Part shown: positions 25,872 through 35,276 of the stretch, one piece after another
Layout of the letters: each line of letters begins with the position of its first letter
Position numbering within the stretch: the stretch's first letter is position 1
Assembly: GCF_000192865.1 (NCBI RefSeq)
Contig: NC_015276.1
Location: 3,286,001 to 3,350,000, forward strand
Direction: 5' to 3'
Origin: Marinomonas mediterranea MMB-1
GTDB lineage: Bacteria > Pseudomonadota > Gammaproteobacteria > Pseudomonadales > Marinomonadaceae
DNA: 64,000 nucleotides
Position numbers and translations under genes: made by a program
The notes under the pieces: generated by a model
Seen by the model: only the letters and a program-made list of their open reading frames with translations
What the model was told of the DNA's origin: nothing
Databases searched by the model: none

Positions 25872-28694
25872 ATGTATCAAACTGGACAACGCTGGAGTAG
25901 CCGAAACGAACCTGATCTGGGTGTCGGCACCATCATTGAAACTCAAAGCAAATCCTTTACTCTGTTCTTCTCAGATTCTGAAATTGAACGTAATTACTCC
26001 GTTTCCCAAACCAGTTTAGTACGCCGAACACTCACCACAGGTGATCAACTACTGTTTGAAAACGAAGCCTTCACAGTAAGCGAGATAAAAGAAGTCGAGA
26101 ACTTAATGTTCTATAAAGTCGGCTCCGAGTGGTTAGACGAATCTGAAATTTCGTTCCCCAGAAACGACAAGAACGAACTCGACTCTATTCTGGCGCTATC
26201 TCCCGCCCGTCGCATGTGGTTCGACTTACGTAGAAAAACCTTAGAGCATCAAGCATTACTTGCCGCTTCTCCTGTTCGAGGTTTAATGGGGTTAAAGGCA
26301 GAATTACTGCCGCATCAAATTTACCTCGCTCACGACATCGCTAACCGCCCACGCTCTCGCGCTCTATTGTGTGATGAGGTGGGTATGGGGAAAACACTCG
26401 AAGCAGGATTGATCCTACACCACCGAGTCATGAATGGGCTAAGTAAACGCGCGCTGATCTTAACGCCGACAAACCTACAGCACCAATGGCTCGTCGAAAT
26501 GTTACGTCGCTTTCACCAGCCTTTCTCCTTGATCAACGAGTCTGTTTACGAAGACTTTATGGAAGGCGACGATAACCCATTCGACCAACAACCCTTTGTT
26601 ATAGCGCCGATCGATTTTGTTTGCCAACACGGTAAAGCCGCCCAGCATATGATCGCGTCAGAGTGGGACATTGTTATTGTCGACGAAGCACACCACTTGT
26701 CATGGGACCCAGAAACACCAAGCATTGGCTATCAACTTGTTGCGCGATTGGCAGCGAATACCGAGTCTTTACTGCTATTGAGTGCCACGCCTGAACAAAC
26801 AGGTGAAAGAGAGCACTTCTCTCGTCTTCAGCTTATTGACCCTGATCGTTATCACGACTTCGAGGCTTATCAAGCACAACAGGGTGAATTCAAAGCCGCA
26901 GCGGAACTAGCGGAAGCGCTTCTCCCGCTTACCGAGGAAGGTTTCGAGCCATCGGATACCGACTGGAAAACACTGTTTGGCAACTACCTTGAAAATGTCA
27001 AACTTAAAGACTGGTTCGAAAACTTAGAAAGCAAAAACACAAAAGCACGCATTCAAGCGGCTAAAGATGCCATTAGCTGGCTTATCGACCAACATGGTAC
27101 GGGGCGTGAAGTATTTCGTAACACCCGAGCGGCGATCGGTGGCTTTCCTGAGCGTCATCTGAACACCTATCCGCTGGAAAACAATGAACATTTCGACTCA
27201 GCAACACGACATGTTCTTCCAGAAATGGAGGTCGATCACGGCCTTTGGGAGCTTGATCCACGCTGGATTTGGCTAAAAGAGTTTTTAGAATGCCAGGCAG
27301 ACAAAGTACTGGTTATTTGTCATACCGCCGACATGGCACAATGGCTCAATGACCAGCTTACATTTGCCGGTTTTCAAAGTGCGGATTTCCATGAACAAAT
27401 GCCACTTATTCATCGCGACAGAGCAGCAGCCTACTTTGCTGATGATGACGGCGCCCAAATTTTAGTGTGTTCAGAAATTGGCAGTGAAGGTCGCAACTTT
27501 CAATTTAGCCACAATTTGGTCATGTACGATTTACCCGAACACCCTGATCTACTAGAACAACGTATTGGTCGCCTCGATCGACTAGGTCAAAGAAACACGG
27601 TTGAAATCCACATTCCGTACATTAAGAACAGTGTTCAAGAGCGCTTATTCCAATGGTACCACCATGCGTTAAATGCCTTTGAGCGCACCACCAGCGCGGG
27701 TGATAAGGTAAACATGGCGTTTAAAGAGCCGTTACATGCTTTTATAACAGGCCAAGATGATGACAAGAGCTTGCTATTGGAAGCTAATGCATTCCATGAC
27801 AACTTACTCAAGCAAATGGATGAAGGCCGGAACAGGTTGTTAGAAATGTCCTCTTGTCGCCCTGATCGCGCAGCAGAGTTAATCAACCAGATCAACGATG
27901 AAGCCACGCAAGGCCTGCATGATTACATTGAACAAGTTACTCATGCATTTAATATCTACGCAGATTGTTTGAACGACGCGCCTGACCAATCATCATGGTT
28001 CCTTCGTCCATCAAGCGATATGATGGTAGAAGCTTTGCCAGGAATTGATGATGACGGCAAAGCCCTTATGCTAAACCGCCGTCAAGCAAGTCAACGAGAA
28101 GACGTCGCCTTTGCGACTTGGGAACACCCATTAATTAACATGCTGATGGACGAAGTTCAGAGCTTTGACTCAGGTAAACTTACATCCGCGATTCTTCCTA
28201 TTGCTGCTTTACCAGAGGGCACTGTGTTACTGGAAACAATGTTTGTCATTGAAGCCAGTGCGCACCCGAGGTTGAAACTAGCGCAATCTTTACCAATGAC
28301 CCCCATCTGGCAGTTGTCTGATAAGAATGCGAAATTCCTTCATAGCCAATTTACCGCAGACAAATGGGCAGAAAAGCTAAAAGGGGTGCCTAACCGAGTA
28401 GCCGAGCAATGGGTTGCAGCCCTGCGCAAGGACTTGATTGAGCTATTACAAGCACATCAACTTAACGCTCAAGAGCTCGCACGTCCTATGGTTCATGAAG
28501 CCAAAGAAGACTACAAACATCGTTGGCAGAGTGAAATAAATCGACTATGCGAACTGCGAACTCAGAATAAGTCCGTTTCACAGGAAGACATTGACCTGCT
28601 AGAAACAAACTTAAGCGAAGGTTTACAACGCATTGATGAACACCAGATTCGCCTCGATGCGATTCGTATCATTCTAACCACCAAACCCGAATAA
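25872..28694 (+). CDS. rapA: RNA polymerase-associated ATPase RapA
   Basis: 940 residues (E. coli 968). N-terminal Tudor-like domains (GQRWSSRNEPDLGVGTI, YSVSQTSLVRR) precede a SWI2/SNF2 ATPase with CDEVGMGKTLEAGLIL (Walker A), VDEAHHLSW (Walker B), LLLLSATPEQTG and a helicase C-terminal lobe (CSEIGSEGRNFQ, LEQRIGRLDRLGQR). The RapA-specific C-terminus follows. It recycles RNA polymerase after transcription. Its stop codon lies in the loop of a hairpin and rluA starts right after, so the two form an operon with a possible attenuator. Confidence 0.95.
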   Translation: MYQTGQRWSSRNEPDLGVGTIIETQSKSFTLFFSDSEIERNYSVSQTSLVRRTLTTGDQLLFENEAFTVSEIKEVENLMFYKVGSEWLDESEISFPRNDKNELDSILALSPARRMWFDLRRKTLEHQALLAASPVRGLMGLKAELLPHQIYLAHDIANRPRSRALLCDEVGMGKTLEAGLILHHRVMNGLSKRALILTPTNLQHQWLVEMLRRFHQPFSLINESVYEDFMEGDDNPFDQQPFVIAPIDFVCQHGKAAQHMIASEWDIVIVDEAHHLSWDPETPSIGYQLVARLAANTESLLLLSATPEQTGEREHFSRLQLIDPDRYHDFEAYQAQQGEFKAAAELAEALLPLTEEGFEPSDTDWKTLFGNYLENVKLKDWFENLESKNTKARIQAAKDAISWLIDQHGTGREVFRNTRAAIGGFPERHLNTYPLENNEHFDSATRHVLPEMEVDHGLWELDPRWIWLKEFLECQADKVLVICHTADMAQWLNDQLTFAGFQSADFHEQMPLIHRDRAAAYFADDDGAQILVCSEIGSEGRNFQFSHNLVMYDLPEHPDLLEQRIGRLDRLGQRNTVEIHIPYIKNSVQERLFQWYHHALNAFERTTSAGDKVNMAFKEPLHAFITGQDDDKSLLLEANAFHDNLLKQMDEGRNRLLEMSSCRPDRAAELINQINDEATQGLHDYIEQVTHAFNIYADCLNDAPDQSSWFLRPSSDMMVEALPGIDDDGKALMLNRRQASQREDVAFATWEHPLINMLMDEVQSFDSGKLTSAILPIAALPEGTVLLETMFVIEASAHPRLKLAQSLPMTPIWQLSDKNAKFLHSQFTADKWAEKLKGVPNRVAEQWVAALRKDLIELLQAHQLNAQELARPMVHEAKEDYKHRWQSEINRLCELRTQNKSVSQEDIDLLETNLSEGLQRIDEHQIRLDAIRIILTTKPE

Positions 28695-28702
28695 TCGGGT
28701 TT
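28683..28702 (+). terminator. Hairpin with the rapA stop codon in its loop
   Basis: Arms AAACCCGA (28683-28690) and TCGGGTTT (28695-28702); the 4-base loop holds the TAA of rapA. No T-run follows, and the stem overlaps the proposed rluA start, so it may modulate rluA translation rather than end transcription. Confidence 0.5.
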
Positions 28703-29363
28703 GGTCACTGTTGGACAACGCACGACTGTGGAACGCCCTCCTATTTTAGACATTCTTTATGAAGACGAATGGCTGCTGGTGCTGAATAAGCCAGAAAACT
28801 GCTTATCCGTACCAGGTCGTGGTCCAGAAAAACTCGACTCAATACTGCATCGAGCAGAGCAGTATTGTGGTGAAGCTTACGCCGTGCACCGCCTTGATCA
28901 TGCAACATCCGGCTTAATTCTGGTAGCGAAAAGCCTTGAATGTCAAAAACGGATGTACAAAGCATTTCGAGAAAAAGAAGTAGACAAAGAGTATCTCGCG
29001 ATTGTTCGAGGCACGCCCATTGGGCAGTGTGGCTCGGTACGTAAGCCTTTACGCTGCGACTGGCCCAATCGACCACGACAAATGATTTGCACGGAATGGG
29101 GAAAAGACGCGATAACACAATGGAAGCCAATTAAACAAGTCGGGAACAACACGCTCGTGAGTTTAAGTCCGATCACAGGTCGATCTCATCAACTTCGAGT
29201 ACATATGCAGAGCCTAGGACACTCCATTGTGGGAGACGAGTTTTACGACGACTTATATACGAATCAAGATGAGCGACTACTTTTACATGCTTACCGTATA
29301 GAGTTCGCTCATCCCTTTACATCCGCTTGGGTGAAGTTTATTGCGCCCTGTGTCTTTTTATAG
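28701..29363 (+). CDS. rluA: Dual-specificity rRNA/tRNA pseudouridine synthase RluA
   Basis: About 220 residues (E. coli RluA 219). The catalytic HRLDHATSGLILVAKSLE has the nucleophilic aspartate; PLRCDWPNRPRQ and PITGRSHQLRVHMQSLGH are RluA signatures. It modifies U746 of 23S rRNA and U32 of several tRNAs. There is no S4 domain, as expected for RluA. The start is uncertain: TTG 28701 gives the usual N-terminal length but lacks a clear ribosome site and lies in the hairpin; GTG 28728 is the alternative. Confidence 0.88.
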   Translation: MVTVGQRTTVERPPILDILYEDEWLLVLNKPENCLSVPGRGPEKLDSILHRAEQYCGEAYAVHRLDHATSGLILVAKSLECQKRMYKAFREKEVDKEYLAIVRGTPIGQCGSVRKPLRCDWPNRPRQMICTEWGKDAITQWKPIKQVGNNTLVSLSPITGRSHQLRVHMQSLGHSIVGDEFYDDLYTNQDERLLLHAYRIEFAHPFTSAWVKFIAPCVFL

Positions 29364-29401
29364 AGTCATTTCCATAAATCCAACTCACTACGACAAATAA
29401 G

Positions 29402-30325
29402 CTAAATGAACGCCAAACGCCGTTCATTTCCTATCTCGTTAGCCACTTGATGTAAAATACTATGCCGCTGAGCCACTTTATATTCTTGGCGGTCATAACC
29501 GCCTCCGATAACACAGGCGACAGGTAAACTTAAATCTAAACAGGTTTCGAGAACATATCGATCACGCATCCGCACATCATCGTCTGTTAGATTTAAAAAG
29601 CCTAAACGATCGTCTATATGCACATCAGCACCGGCATCATAAAATACAAAATCTGGAGAATATCTTAATAGCAGATCTGGTAAGGTTTCTTTGAGTACGG
29701 ACAGATAACACTTGCCGTCTGCGCCCTTTGGAAGGGCAATATTAACGCCTCCTTGATGCTTATCTACGGGGTAGTTTTCATCACAATGCCAAGAAACAGG
29801 AATCACATCGTCTCTGTTCGTGAAAAAAGCCACTGTGCCGTCGCCCTGATGCACATCGCAGTCTAATATCATGACCTTTTTTGCTAGCCCTCGATGAATT
29901 AAATCGATCGACGCTACTGCTAGATCATTGAATATACAAAAGCCCGCACCGTGGCTAGGATGCGCATGATGCGTCCCACCCGCTAAATGACATGCCAAGC
30001 CATGATCTAACGCGAGTTCAGCCGTCAAAATCGTGCCAGAAACAGCCCGCAATGTTCGCTCGACGAGCCATTCACTCCAAGGCAAGCCGATCTCTTTTTC
30101 TTCTTTTTGAGTCAGCTGACCACGCACAAAACGCTGCACATAATGTTTATCATGAGCGCGCATTAACGCTGTTAACGAAAGCGGCGAAGGCTCAAAGCAG
30201 TTTTCGGATGTCAGGATACCGAGCTCGCTAAGCTGCTCAGCCAACAACCGAAATTTAGACATAGGAAATCGATGATTCGAAGGAAACGGAATGGAATAAT
30301 TGGGGTGGAAAACAAATGGAATCAC
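29402..30325 (-). CDS. Histone-deacetylase-like amidohydrolase
   Basis: 307 residues, one deacetylase domain. The metal and active-site motifs are LAGGTHHAHPSHGAGFCIFN (tandem His), MILDCDVHQGDGT and FYDAGADVHIDDRLGFLNL. Bacterial members deacetylate acetylpolyamines, acetoin-related compounds or small-molecule amides; no histone substrate is implied. GTG is the start. It converges with rluA. The substrate is unknown; length and motifs are those of the class II-like bacterial group. Confidence 0.85.
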   Translation of the reverse strand: MIPFVFHPNYSIPFPSNHRFPMSKFRLLAEQLSELGILTSENCFEPSPLSLTALMRAHDKHYVQRFVRGQLTQKEEKEIGLPWSEWLVERTLRAVSGTILTAELALDHGLACHLAGGTHHAHPSHGAGFCIFNDLAVASIDLIHRGLAKKVMILDCDVHQGDGTVAFFTNRDDVIPVSWHCDENYPVDKHQGGVNIALPKGADGKCYLSVLKETLPDLLLRYSPDFVFYDAGADVHIDDRLGFLNLTDDDVRMRDRYVLETCLDLSLPVACVIGGGYDRQEYKVAQRHSILHQVANEIGNERRLAFI

Positions 30326-30448
30326 AATCTACTTACAAATACGTCATATCATGAATTAACTTAGGCATCACTGTTTCTAAATGACACAGAGTATAAAAGG
30401 CACTTGTTGTTAGGCCCCTACTTCTAAACAACCGTCTTCCCAGTAGCA

Positions 30449-31549
30449 TTACTTACTACGGGCAACCAGAACTTTTCGGATTCCTTTGTTGAACGAATCA
30501 ATCAGATGAGGAGGAAAACGTTTCCCGCTTTGTTGATTCACCTTCTGAATGGCTCGCATGGCACTCTTTTTATATTCGTCACCCGATTTCCCCCAAACAA
30601 TGTCTATAAACTTAACTGCCATAGCCAGAATCACCGCTCCTTGTGGAATAAGTGGGCCCACTAAACCTTCAGGGTAACCTGTACCATCAAACCGCTCTTG
30701 ATATGCACTCACCATCGCGGTTGCGTCGTCCCAGCCGGGATGTTTACTTAATAACTGCGCACCAATTAAAGGGTGGTTTCGTTCTGCTTGCTCTCTCGCC
30801 GCTTCGTCATCTTTACACTTTAATATCATTGCCATTCCCATATTATGCATATAGGCAGCAGCACTTAGCTGAACGGGATCCACTGGCCTGGCGCATTCAT
30901 TGTTAATCAGCTGAGCAAGCTTAAGAATACGCTCCCCTCGTTCTGGAGAGTAGCCTAATAGTCGATTTAACCGCGTACTAAACTCTTTAAACAAATCAAT
31001 GTCGGCTTGCTGAGTTTCTGTAAACTCGACCTTTACTACAAAACTTTTTGAGGCGTCTTCATCGTCCTCTTCATTGGCTCCATCCTCTAAAATAGCGATG
31101 AAAGCTTCCGCCATCTCCGGGCGCTGAGAGTCGTCTTCTTCTGCGTAAATACTATCTAAATGAGATTGAATTAACTGTATTTGAGCCGTGTCCGCACCAT
31201 GATATTTATACAGATCCAGCAATAAAGCATACACACGCTCAATTACGACATTGATCAGCGCTCCAAGATGATAATCGTACTTAATGTAGCCACCGCGCAT
31301 ACCATCGACGATTTCTTCTAGTCGATGCAGAGCATCCACAAGAGGATCTAGAAAACAAACAGAACAATTTCCCTTCATACTATGAAGAGAACGAAATAAG
31401 TTATCCAACTTATCAAACGAAAAGCCGTTGTCTTCTATGTCGTTAATTACTTCTTCTATTTCTTGCTGCGCTTCCTGGTAGCACTCTAAAAGATCATCCT
31501 TAAGCTCTTTGTCTAACGCTGAGAATTCTTTACACGCAAATTGACTCAT
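30449..31549 (-). CDS. HPt domain fused to a degenerate HD-GYP-like domain
   Basis: 366 residues. The N-terminal HPt domain has its phosphoacceptor histidine at about residue 56 in FRSLHSMKGNC. An acidic linker lies around 150-170. The C-terminal half has the HD-GYP outline (AAAYMHNMGMA, NHPLIGAQLL, YQERFDGTGYPEGL), but the HD pair is HN and the usual HH before the ER is YQ. It is therefore probably not an active cyclic-di-GMP phosphodiesterase and may act as a phosphorelay-controlled binding domain. No kinase gene is adjacent. Confidence 0.7.
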   Translation of the reverse strand: MSQFACKEFSALDKELKDDLLECYQEAQQEIEEVINDIEDNGFSFDKLDNLFRSLHSMKGNCSVCFLDPLVDALHRLEEIVDGMRGGYIKYDYHLGALINVVIERVYALLLDLYKYHGADTAQIQLIQSHLDSIYAEEDDSQRPEMAEAFIAILEDGANEEDDEDASKSFVVKVEFTETQQADIDLFKEFSTRLNRLLGYSPERGERILKLAQLINNECARPVDPVQLSAAAYMHNMGMAMILKCKDDEAAREQAERNHPLIGAQLLSKHPGWDDATAMVSAYQERFDGTGYPEGLVGPLIPQGAVILAMAVKFIDIVWGKSGDEYKKSAMRAIQKVNQQSGKRFPPHLIDSFNKGIRKVLVARSK

Positions 31550-31743
31550 ACTTATTTTTCCGTCGCTTAAAATCGCTCCTTTGGGAAGCTAAGTAATGTC
31601 ATTAACTGAAAGTTAAGCACTGAGAAGCAGCTGCACCACACATTTTCGCAGCCATCATTCACTTATATGCCTCATTGTAGTTACAATCTATTGAATTATG
31701 AATCAAATGATTGTTTTATTGTGCAAATATAGGAATATTTTTT

Positions 31744-32196
31744 GTGAACTATTGGCTGATGAAATCTGAACCAGACGCCTTCTCGATAGATGATTTAAAA
31801 AACTTGAAAACATCACCTTGGGATGGCGTTCGAAACTATCAAGCTCGCAACTTTATGAAAGAGATGAAAATGGGCGACACTGTCTTCTTTTATCACTCTA
31901 GCTGCAAAGTTCCCGCCATCGTTGGCCTCGCATCGGTAAATAAAGAAGCATACCCAGATAATACGAGCTGGGATGAAACAAGCCCATACTTTGATCTCAA
32001 ATCAACACCTGATAACCCAAGATGGTTTATGGTAGACATTGAATTTATCTCGAAATTGCCCACACCACTGACGTTAAAAGATATGAAAAATGACCCCGTA
32101 TTATCTGGTTTTAAGCTTTTACAAAAAGGAAGCCGACTGTCAATCATTCCACTTTCCGATGAGCATGCACAATACTTAATAGCCAAAATGACATAA
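31744..32196 (+). CDS. EVE-domain protein
   Basis: 150 residues from GTG 31744, which has AGGA nine bases upstream. It begins (V/M)NYWLMKSEPDAFSIDDL and continues with WDGVRNYQARNFMKEMK and FFYHSSCKVPAIVGL, the EVE signature. EVE domains are PUA-like folds that bind modified bases in nucleic acid. The single-domain form is common in proteobacteria and its target is not established. It diverges from the HPt-HD gene. Confidence 0.88.
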   Translation: MNYWLMKSEPDAFSIDDLKNLKTSPWDGVRNYQARNFMKEMKMGDTVFFYHSSCKVPAIVGLASVNKEAYPDNTSWDETSPYFDLKSTPDNPRWFMVDIEFISKLPTPLTLKDMKNDPVLSGFKLLQKGSRLSIIPLSDEHAQYLIAKMT

Positions 32197-32303
32197 AAAG
32201 TATAACGAAAGTTTATACTGAAAAGCAGGGGGGTCTGGTTGTTTTTTGGTCTAAACCTGTTACATTACGTTTCCACTATTTAAACGAATTGGATCACTAA
32301 ATA

Positions 32304-32945
32304 ATGAAATGGATGTCAGTTAGTATTACGTTCTGTTTGCTTTCAGCCTCTCTGCTTAGCAACATTAGCCAAGCAAACACTCTATTGAGCCCAAGCATCT
32401 ATGAGCGCTTGAAGGATCAAGACAAAGACGGTGTTATTGATGCTCGCGACACCTGCCCGGACACCCCATTAAAAAGCTTAATTGATAACAATGGCTGTCC
32501 CAGCCATACGGTAAAAACGCTTTCTAGTGAGCTCGATGTTCATTTCGAGACTGGCAAATATAATCTTAAACCTAAATACTATCCCGGCTTAGTAGAGTTA
32601 GGTAAGTTCCTACAAAAGAATCCAAACACCATCGCTATTATCACAGGCCATACTGACGATATCGGAGATGAAGAATCTAACGAAATTCTATCTCAACGCC
32701 GTGCACAATCTATTGCTAAGGCGTTGTCAGAAAAATTTAAAATCGATATAGAGCGCATCGTTGCCTTAGGATACGGCGAATCTCGTCCAATGTACCCAAA
32801 TGAAACGGATGTTGAGCGCAGAAAAAACCGACGCGTTCAAGCAAGCGTTGTGTCTAAATTCCAAGCAAAAGAGATTTACCCCAAATTAAAGTGGACGGTG
32901 TGGGACTACAAAACACCAGGAGACGCATTCAGCGTTAAGCGTTAA
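32304..32945 (+). CDS. OmpA-family protein with a calcium-type repeat
   Basis: 213 residues. The signal peptide ends near NISQA. A thrombospondin-3-like motif QDKDGVIDARDTCPDTP, with DNNGCP after it, precedes an OmpA C-terminal peptidoglycan-binding domain (ITGHTDDIGDEESNEILSQR, ALGYGESRPMYPNE, RRKNRRVQ). It probably anchors the outer membrane to peptidoglycan; no beta barrel is present in this short protein. Its stop codon lies inside a 7-bp tandem repeat. Confidence 0.85.
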   Translation: MKWMSVSITFCLLSASLLSNISQANTLLSPSIYERLKDQDKDGVIDARDTCPDTPLKSLIDNNGCPSHTVKTLSSELDVHFETGKYNLKPKYYPGLVELGKFLQKNPNTIAIITGHTDDIGDEESNEILSQRRAQSIAKALSEKFKIDIERIVALGYGESRPMYPNETDVERRKNRRVQASVVSKFQAKEIYPKLKWTVWDYKTPGDAFSVKR

Positions 32946-32963
32946 GCGTTAAGCGTTAAGCGT
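32931..32963. repeat. Heptamer tandem repeat over the ompA-like stop codon
   Basis: AGCGTTA is repeated four times (32931-32958) and followed by AGCGT. The unit is not a multiple of three and spans the stop codon of the upstream gene at 32943-32945. Confidence 0.9.
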
Positions 32964-32994
32964 CTACATTTGATAAATCATCACACTTGACCAA

Positions 32995-33684
32995 CTAATA
33001 AAACAATCGATTTCTTTCTTTGAGCGTATAACTTCGATCAAAGTAATATCGGTATTGAAGCGCGAGATAAAATGAGTCCTCTGATGAGCCATCTCGCGCG
33101 ATCAAACGAATACTAGACAACCCTTCCTTATCATATTTCGAAGCCATTTCAATTCGCCAGGCCTCTTCGTTATCAAACACCTCTCGAAATAACGATACAC
33201 TGCGGTGCTCTGTAGGAAAGTAGGTAAAACCAGACTCGCTTGACGACGCATTATCTAAATCAGAATCATAGTTAATATACATGGTCGAAACGGTAAAATT
33301 ACCAATATAAAATGCAGCAGTTGCCCTCCCAATCACCGTGGATTCGCTCGAGCGACGGCTATCCCGTGGTTTGTTTTGTTTTTGCCCCAGCCCAAAGCCT
33401 AATCGACCATTCTGATTACGCACATACACCAAACCCGAGAACTCAGATTGCGAATAACTTCCTAATGGACCATCACCACTAATGAAATCACTATCAAGCA
33501 GGAGTTGACCACTCATATAATATGGCAAGGGGATGTTGATGGTTAAGTCCAGATCATAAGCGTTAGCATTAGAAGCACCACCAACGCCAACCCCCGCCTC
33601 GAAATTTGGTAACGCCAACTCTTCAGCCAAAATAAACTGACTAAAAAGCGCTGTAAAACACCCTAAACCGACTAGCTTACGCAC
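32995..33684 (-). CDS. Hypothetical outer-membrane beta-barrel-like protein
   Basis: 229 residues. A signal peptide ends around residue 20 (FSQFILA). The mature part alternates polar and aromatic residues (YYMSGQLLLDSDFISG, GLVYVRNQNGRLGFGLGQKQ, YLALQYRYYFDRSYTL) and ends in an aromatic residue, as barrel proteins often do. No named family is recognised. The start is GTG with GGGAGAG five bases upstream. It converges with the OmpA-like gene. Confidence 0.6.
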   Translation of the reverse strand: MRKLVGLGCFTALFSQFILAEELALPNFEAGVGVGGASNANAYDLDLTINIPLPYYMSGQLLLDSDFISGDGPLGSYSQSEFSGLVYVRNQNGRLGFGLGQKQNKPRDSRRSSESTVIGRATAAFYIGNFTVSTMYINYDSDLDNASSSESGFTYFPTEHRSVSLFREVFDNEEAWRIEMASKYDKEGLSSIRLIARDGSSEDSFYLALQYRYYFDRSYTLKERNRLFY

Positions 33685-33872
33685 GCACTCTCCCTATCCT
33701 AATTTGACCACATTTTCATTTTATGCAAACAAAACGGAAATGTCGCCTAAGTTTAGGAGTTTATAACGACACTAAAACGGAATAGTTCGTCTTGCCTCTG
33801 GGCTTCCGCCTTAAAGCCCAATATAATGTGCACAAAGTCATTTGACACACATTTTTAGGTTTACAGATTTAC

Positions 33873-35225
33873 ATGGCAAAAAAATTATTCATTCAAACTC
33901 ACGGCTGCCAGATGAACGAGTATGACTCGTCTCGTATGGCTGACTTGTTGGGTGATAGTCACGAAATGGAAATAACAGAAAACGCAGAAGAAGCAGACGT
34001 CCTTCTTCTTAACACCTGTTCCATTCGTGAAAAAGCGCAAGACAAGGTTTATCACCAACTAGGGCGCTGGAAGAAGCTAAAAGCAAAGAACCCAGATCTC
34101 GTTATTGGTGTTGGTGGCTGTGTGGCCAGCCAAGAAGGCGATAATATTCGCAAACGCGCAAAACATGTAGATATGATTTTTGGGCCTCAAACGCTGCATA
34201 AGCTGCCAGAAATGGTCGACGCTGCCGCAACTCATATCCCGATAACCGACGTTACCTTCCCAGAAATTGAGAAGTTTGACCACCTCCCCGCTCCACGCGT
34301 TGAAGGTGCAGAAGCCTTTGTATCCGTAATGGAAGGCTGCAGTAAATACTGTACATTCTGCGTCGTTCCTTACACACGTGGCGAAGAAGTTAGCCGCCCT
34401 TATGAAGATGTATTAAAAGAAGTCGCTCAACTTTCCGAGCAAGGCGTTCGTGAAATTCACCTACTTGGCCAAAACGTAAATGCGTACCGCGGTGAAACTC
34501 AAGACGGCGATGAAGCCGATCTTGCAGATATCATCCACGCTATCGCTCGTATTGAGGGTGTTGAACGCATTCGTTTTACAACATCGCATCCTGTCGAATT
34601 CACAGACAGTCTTATTGAGGCATTCCGAACAGAACCAAAACTTGTCAGTCATTTGCACTTGCCTGTTCAAAGTGGCGCAAATAATGTTCTTAGTGCAATG
34701 AAGCGTGGCCACGACCGTCAATATTACATTGATAAAATTAACCGCATTAAAGACGCTCGACCTGGAATTAGTTTATCGTCAGACTTTATTATTGGCTTTC
34801 CAGGCGAAACCGATGACGACTTCATTGATACGATGAACCTCATTCAAGAAATTGGCTTTGATCACTCCTTCAGTTTCGTTTACAGCCAACGCCCCGGCAC
34901 TCCCGCTTCTGATCTTGAAGACGACACGCCAGAAGAATTGAAGAAAGAGCGTCTTGCGATCTTGCAACGCCGTATCTCGCAGCAAGCCTACGACATCAGT
35001 CTAAACATGGTGGGCAATATTGAGCGAATTCTTGTAAGTGGTTATTCACCACGTGACCCAGGTCAACTACAAGGCCGTACCGAAAACAATCGAATTGTTA
35101 ATTTCCGAGCAGATGATCCAAAATTAATTGGTAAGTTTGCCGATGTTGTCATTACTGATGCCTACCCTAACTCTCTATTAGGCGAGTTAGCGGGTTCAGA
35201 ACTTGATGACGATTATCAGTTATAA
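33873..35225 (+). CDS. miaB: tRNA-2-methylthio-N6-dimethylallyladenosine synthase
   Basis: 450 residues. The UPF0004 domain carries the auxiliary-cluster cysteines (THGCQMNEYDS, NTCSIREKA, GGCVASQEG). The radical-SAM CxxxCxxC is in MEGCSKYCTFCVVPYTRG. A TRAM domain follows (IERILVSGYSPRDPGQLQGR). It adds the methylthio group to i6A37 of tRNAs reading U-start codons. It is first in the miaB-phoH-ybeY-corC-lnt order conserved in gammaproteobacteria. Confidence 0.95.
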   Translation: MAKKLFIQTHGCQMNEYDSSRMADLLGDSHEMEITENAEEADVLLLNTCSIREKAQDKVYHQLGRWKKLKAKNPDLVIGVGGCVASQEGDNIRKRAKHVDMIFGPQTLHKLPEMVDAAATHIPITDVTFPEIEKFDHLPAPRVEGAEAFVSVMEGCSKYCTFCVVPYTRGEEVSRPYEDVLKEVAQLSEQGVREIHLLGQNVNAYRGETQDGDEADLADIIHAIARIEGVERIRFTTSHPVEFTDSLIEAFRTEPKLVSHLHLPVQSGANNVLSAMKRGHDRQYYIDKINRIKDARPGISLSSDFIIGFPGETDDDFIDTMNLIQEIGFDHSFSFVYSQRPGTPASDLEDDTPEELKKERLAILQRRISQQAYDISLNMVGNIERILVSGYSPRDPGQLQGRTENNRIVNFRADDPKLIGKFADVVITDAYPNSLLGELAGSELDDDYQL

Positions 35226-35276
35226 ATCTTCGATAAACGCTTTATCGACATATTCAGTAGCAAATAAAGGTCTCTC

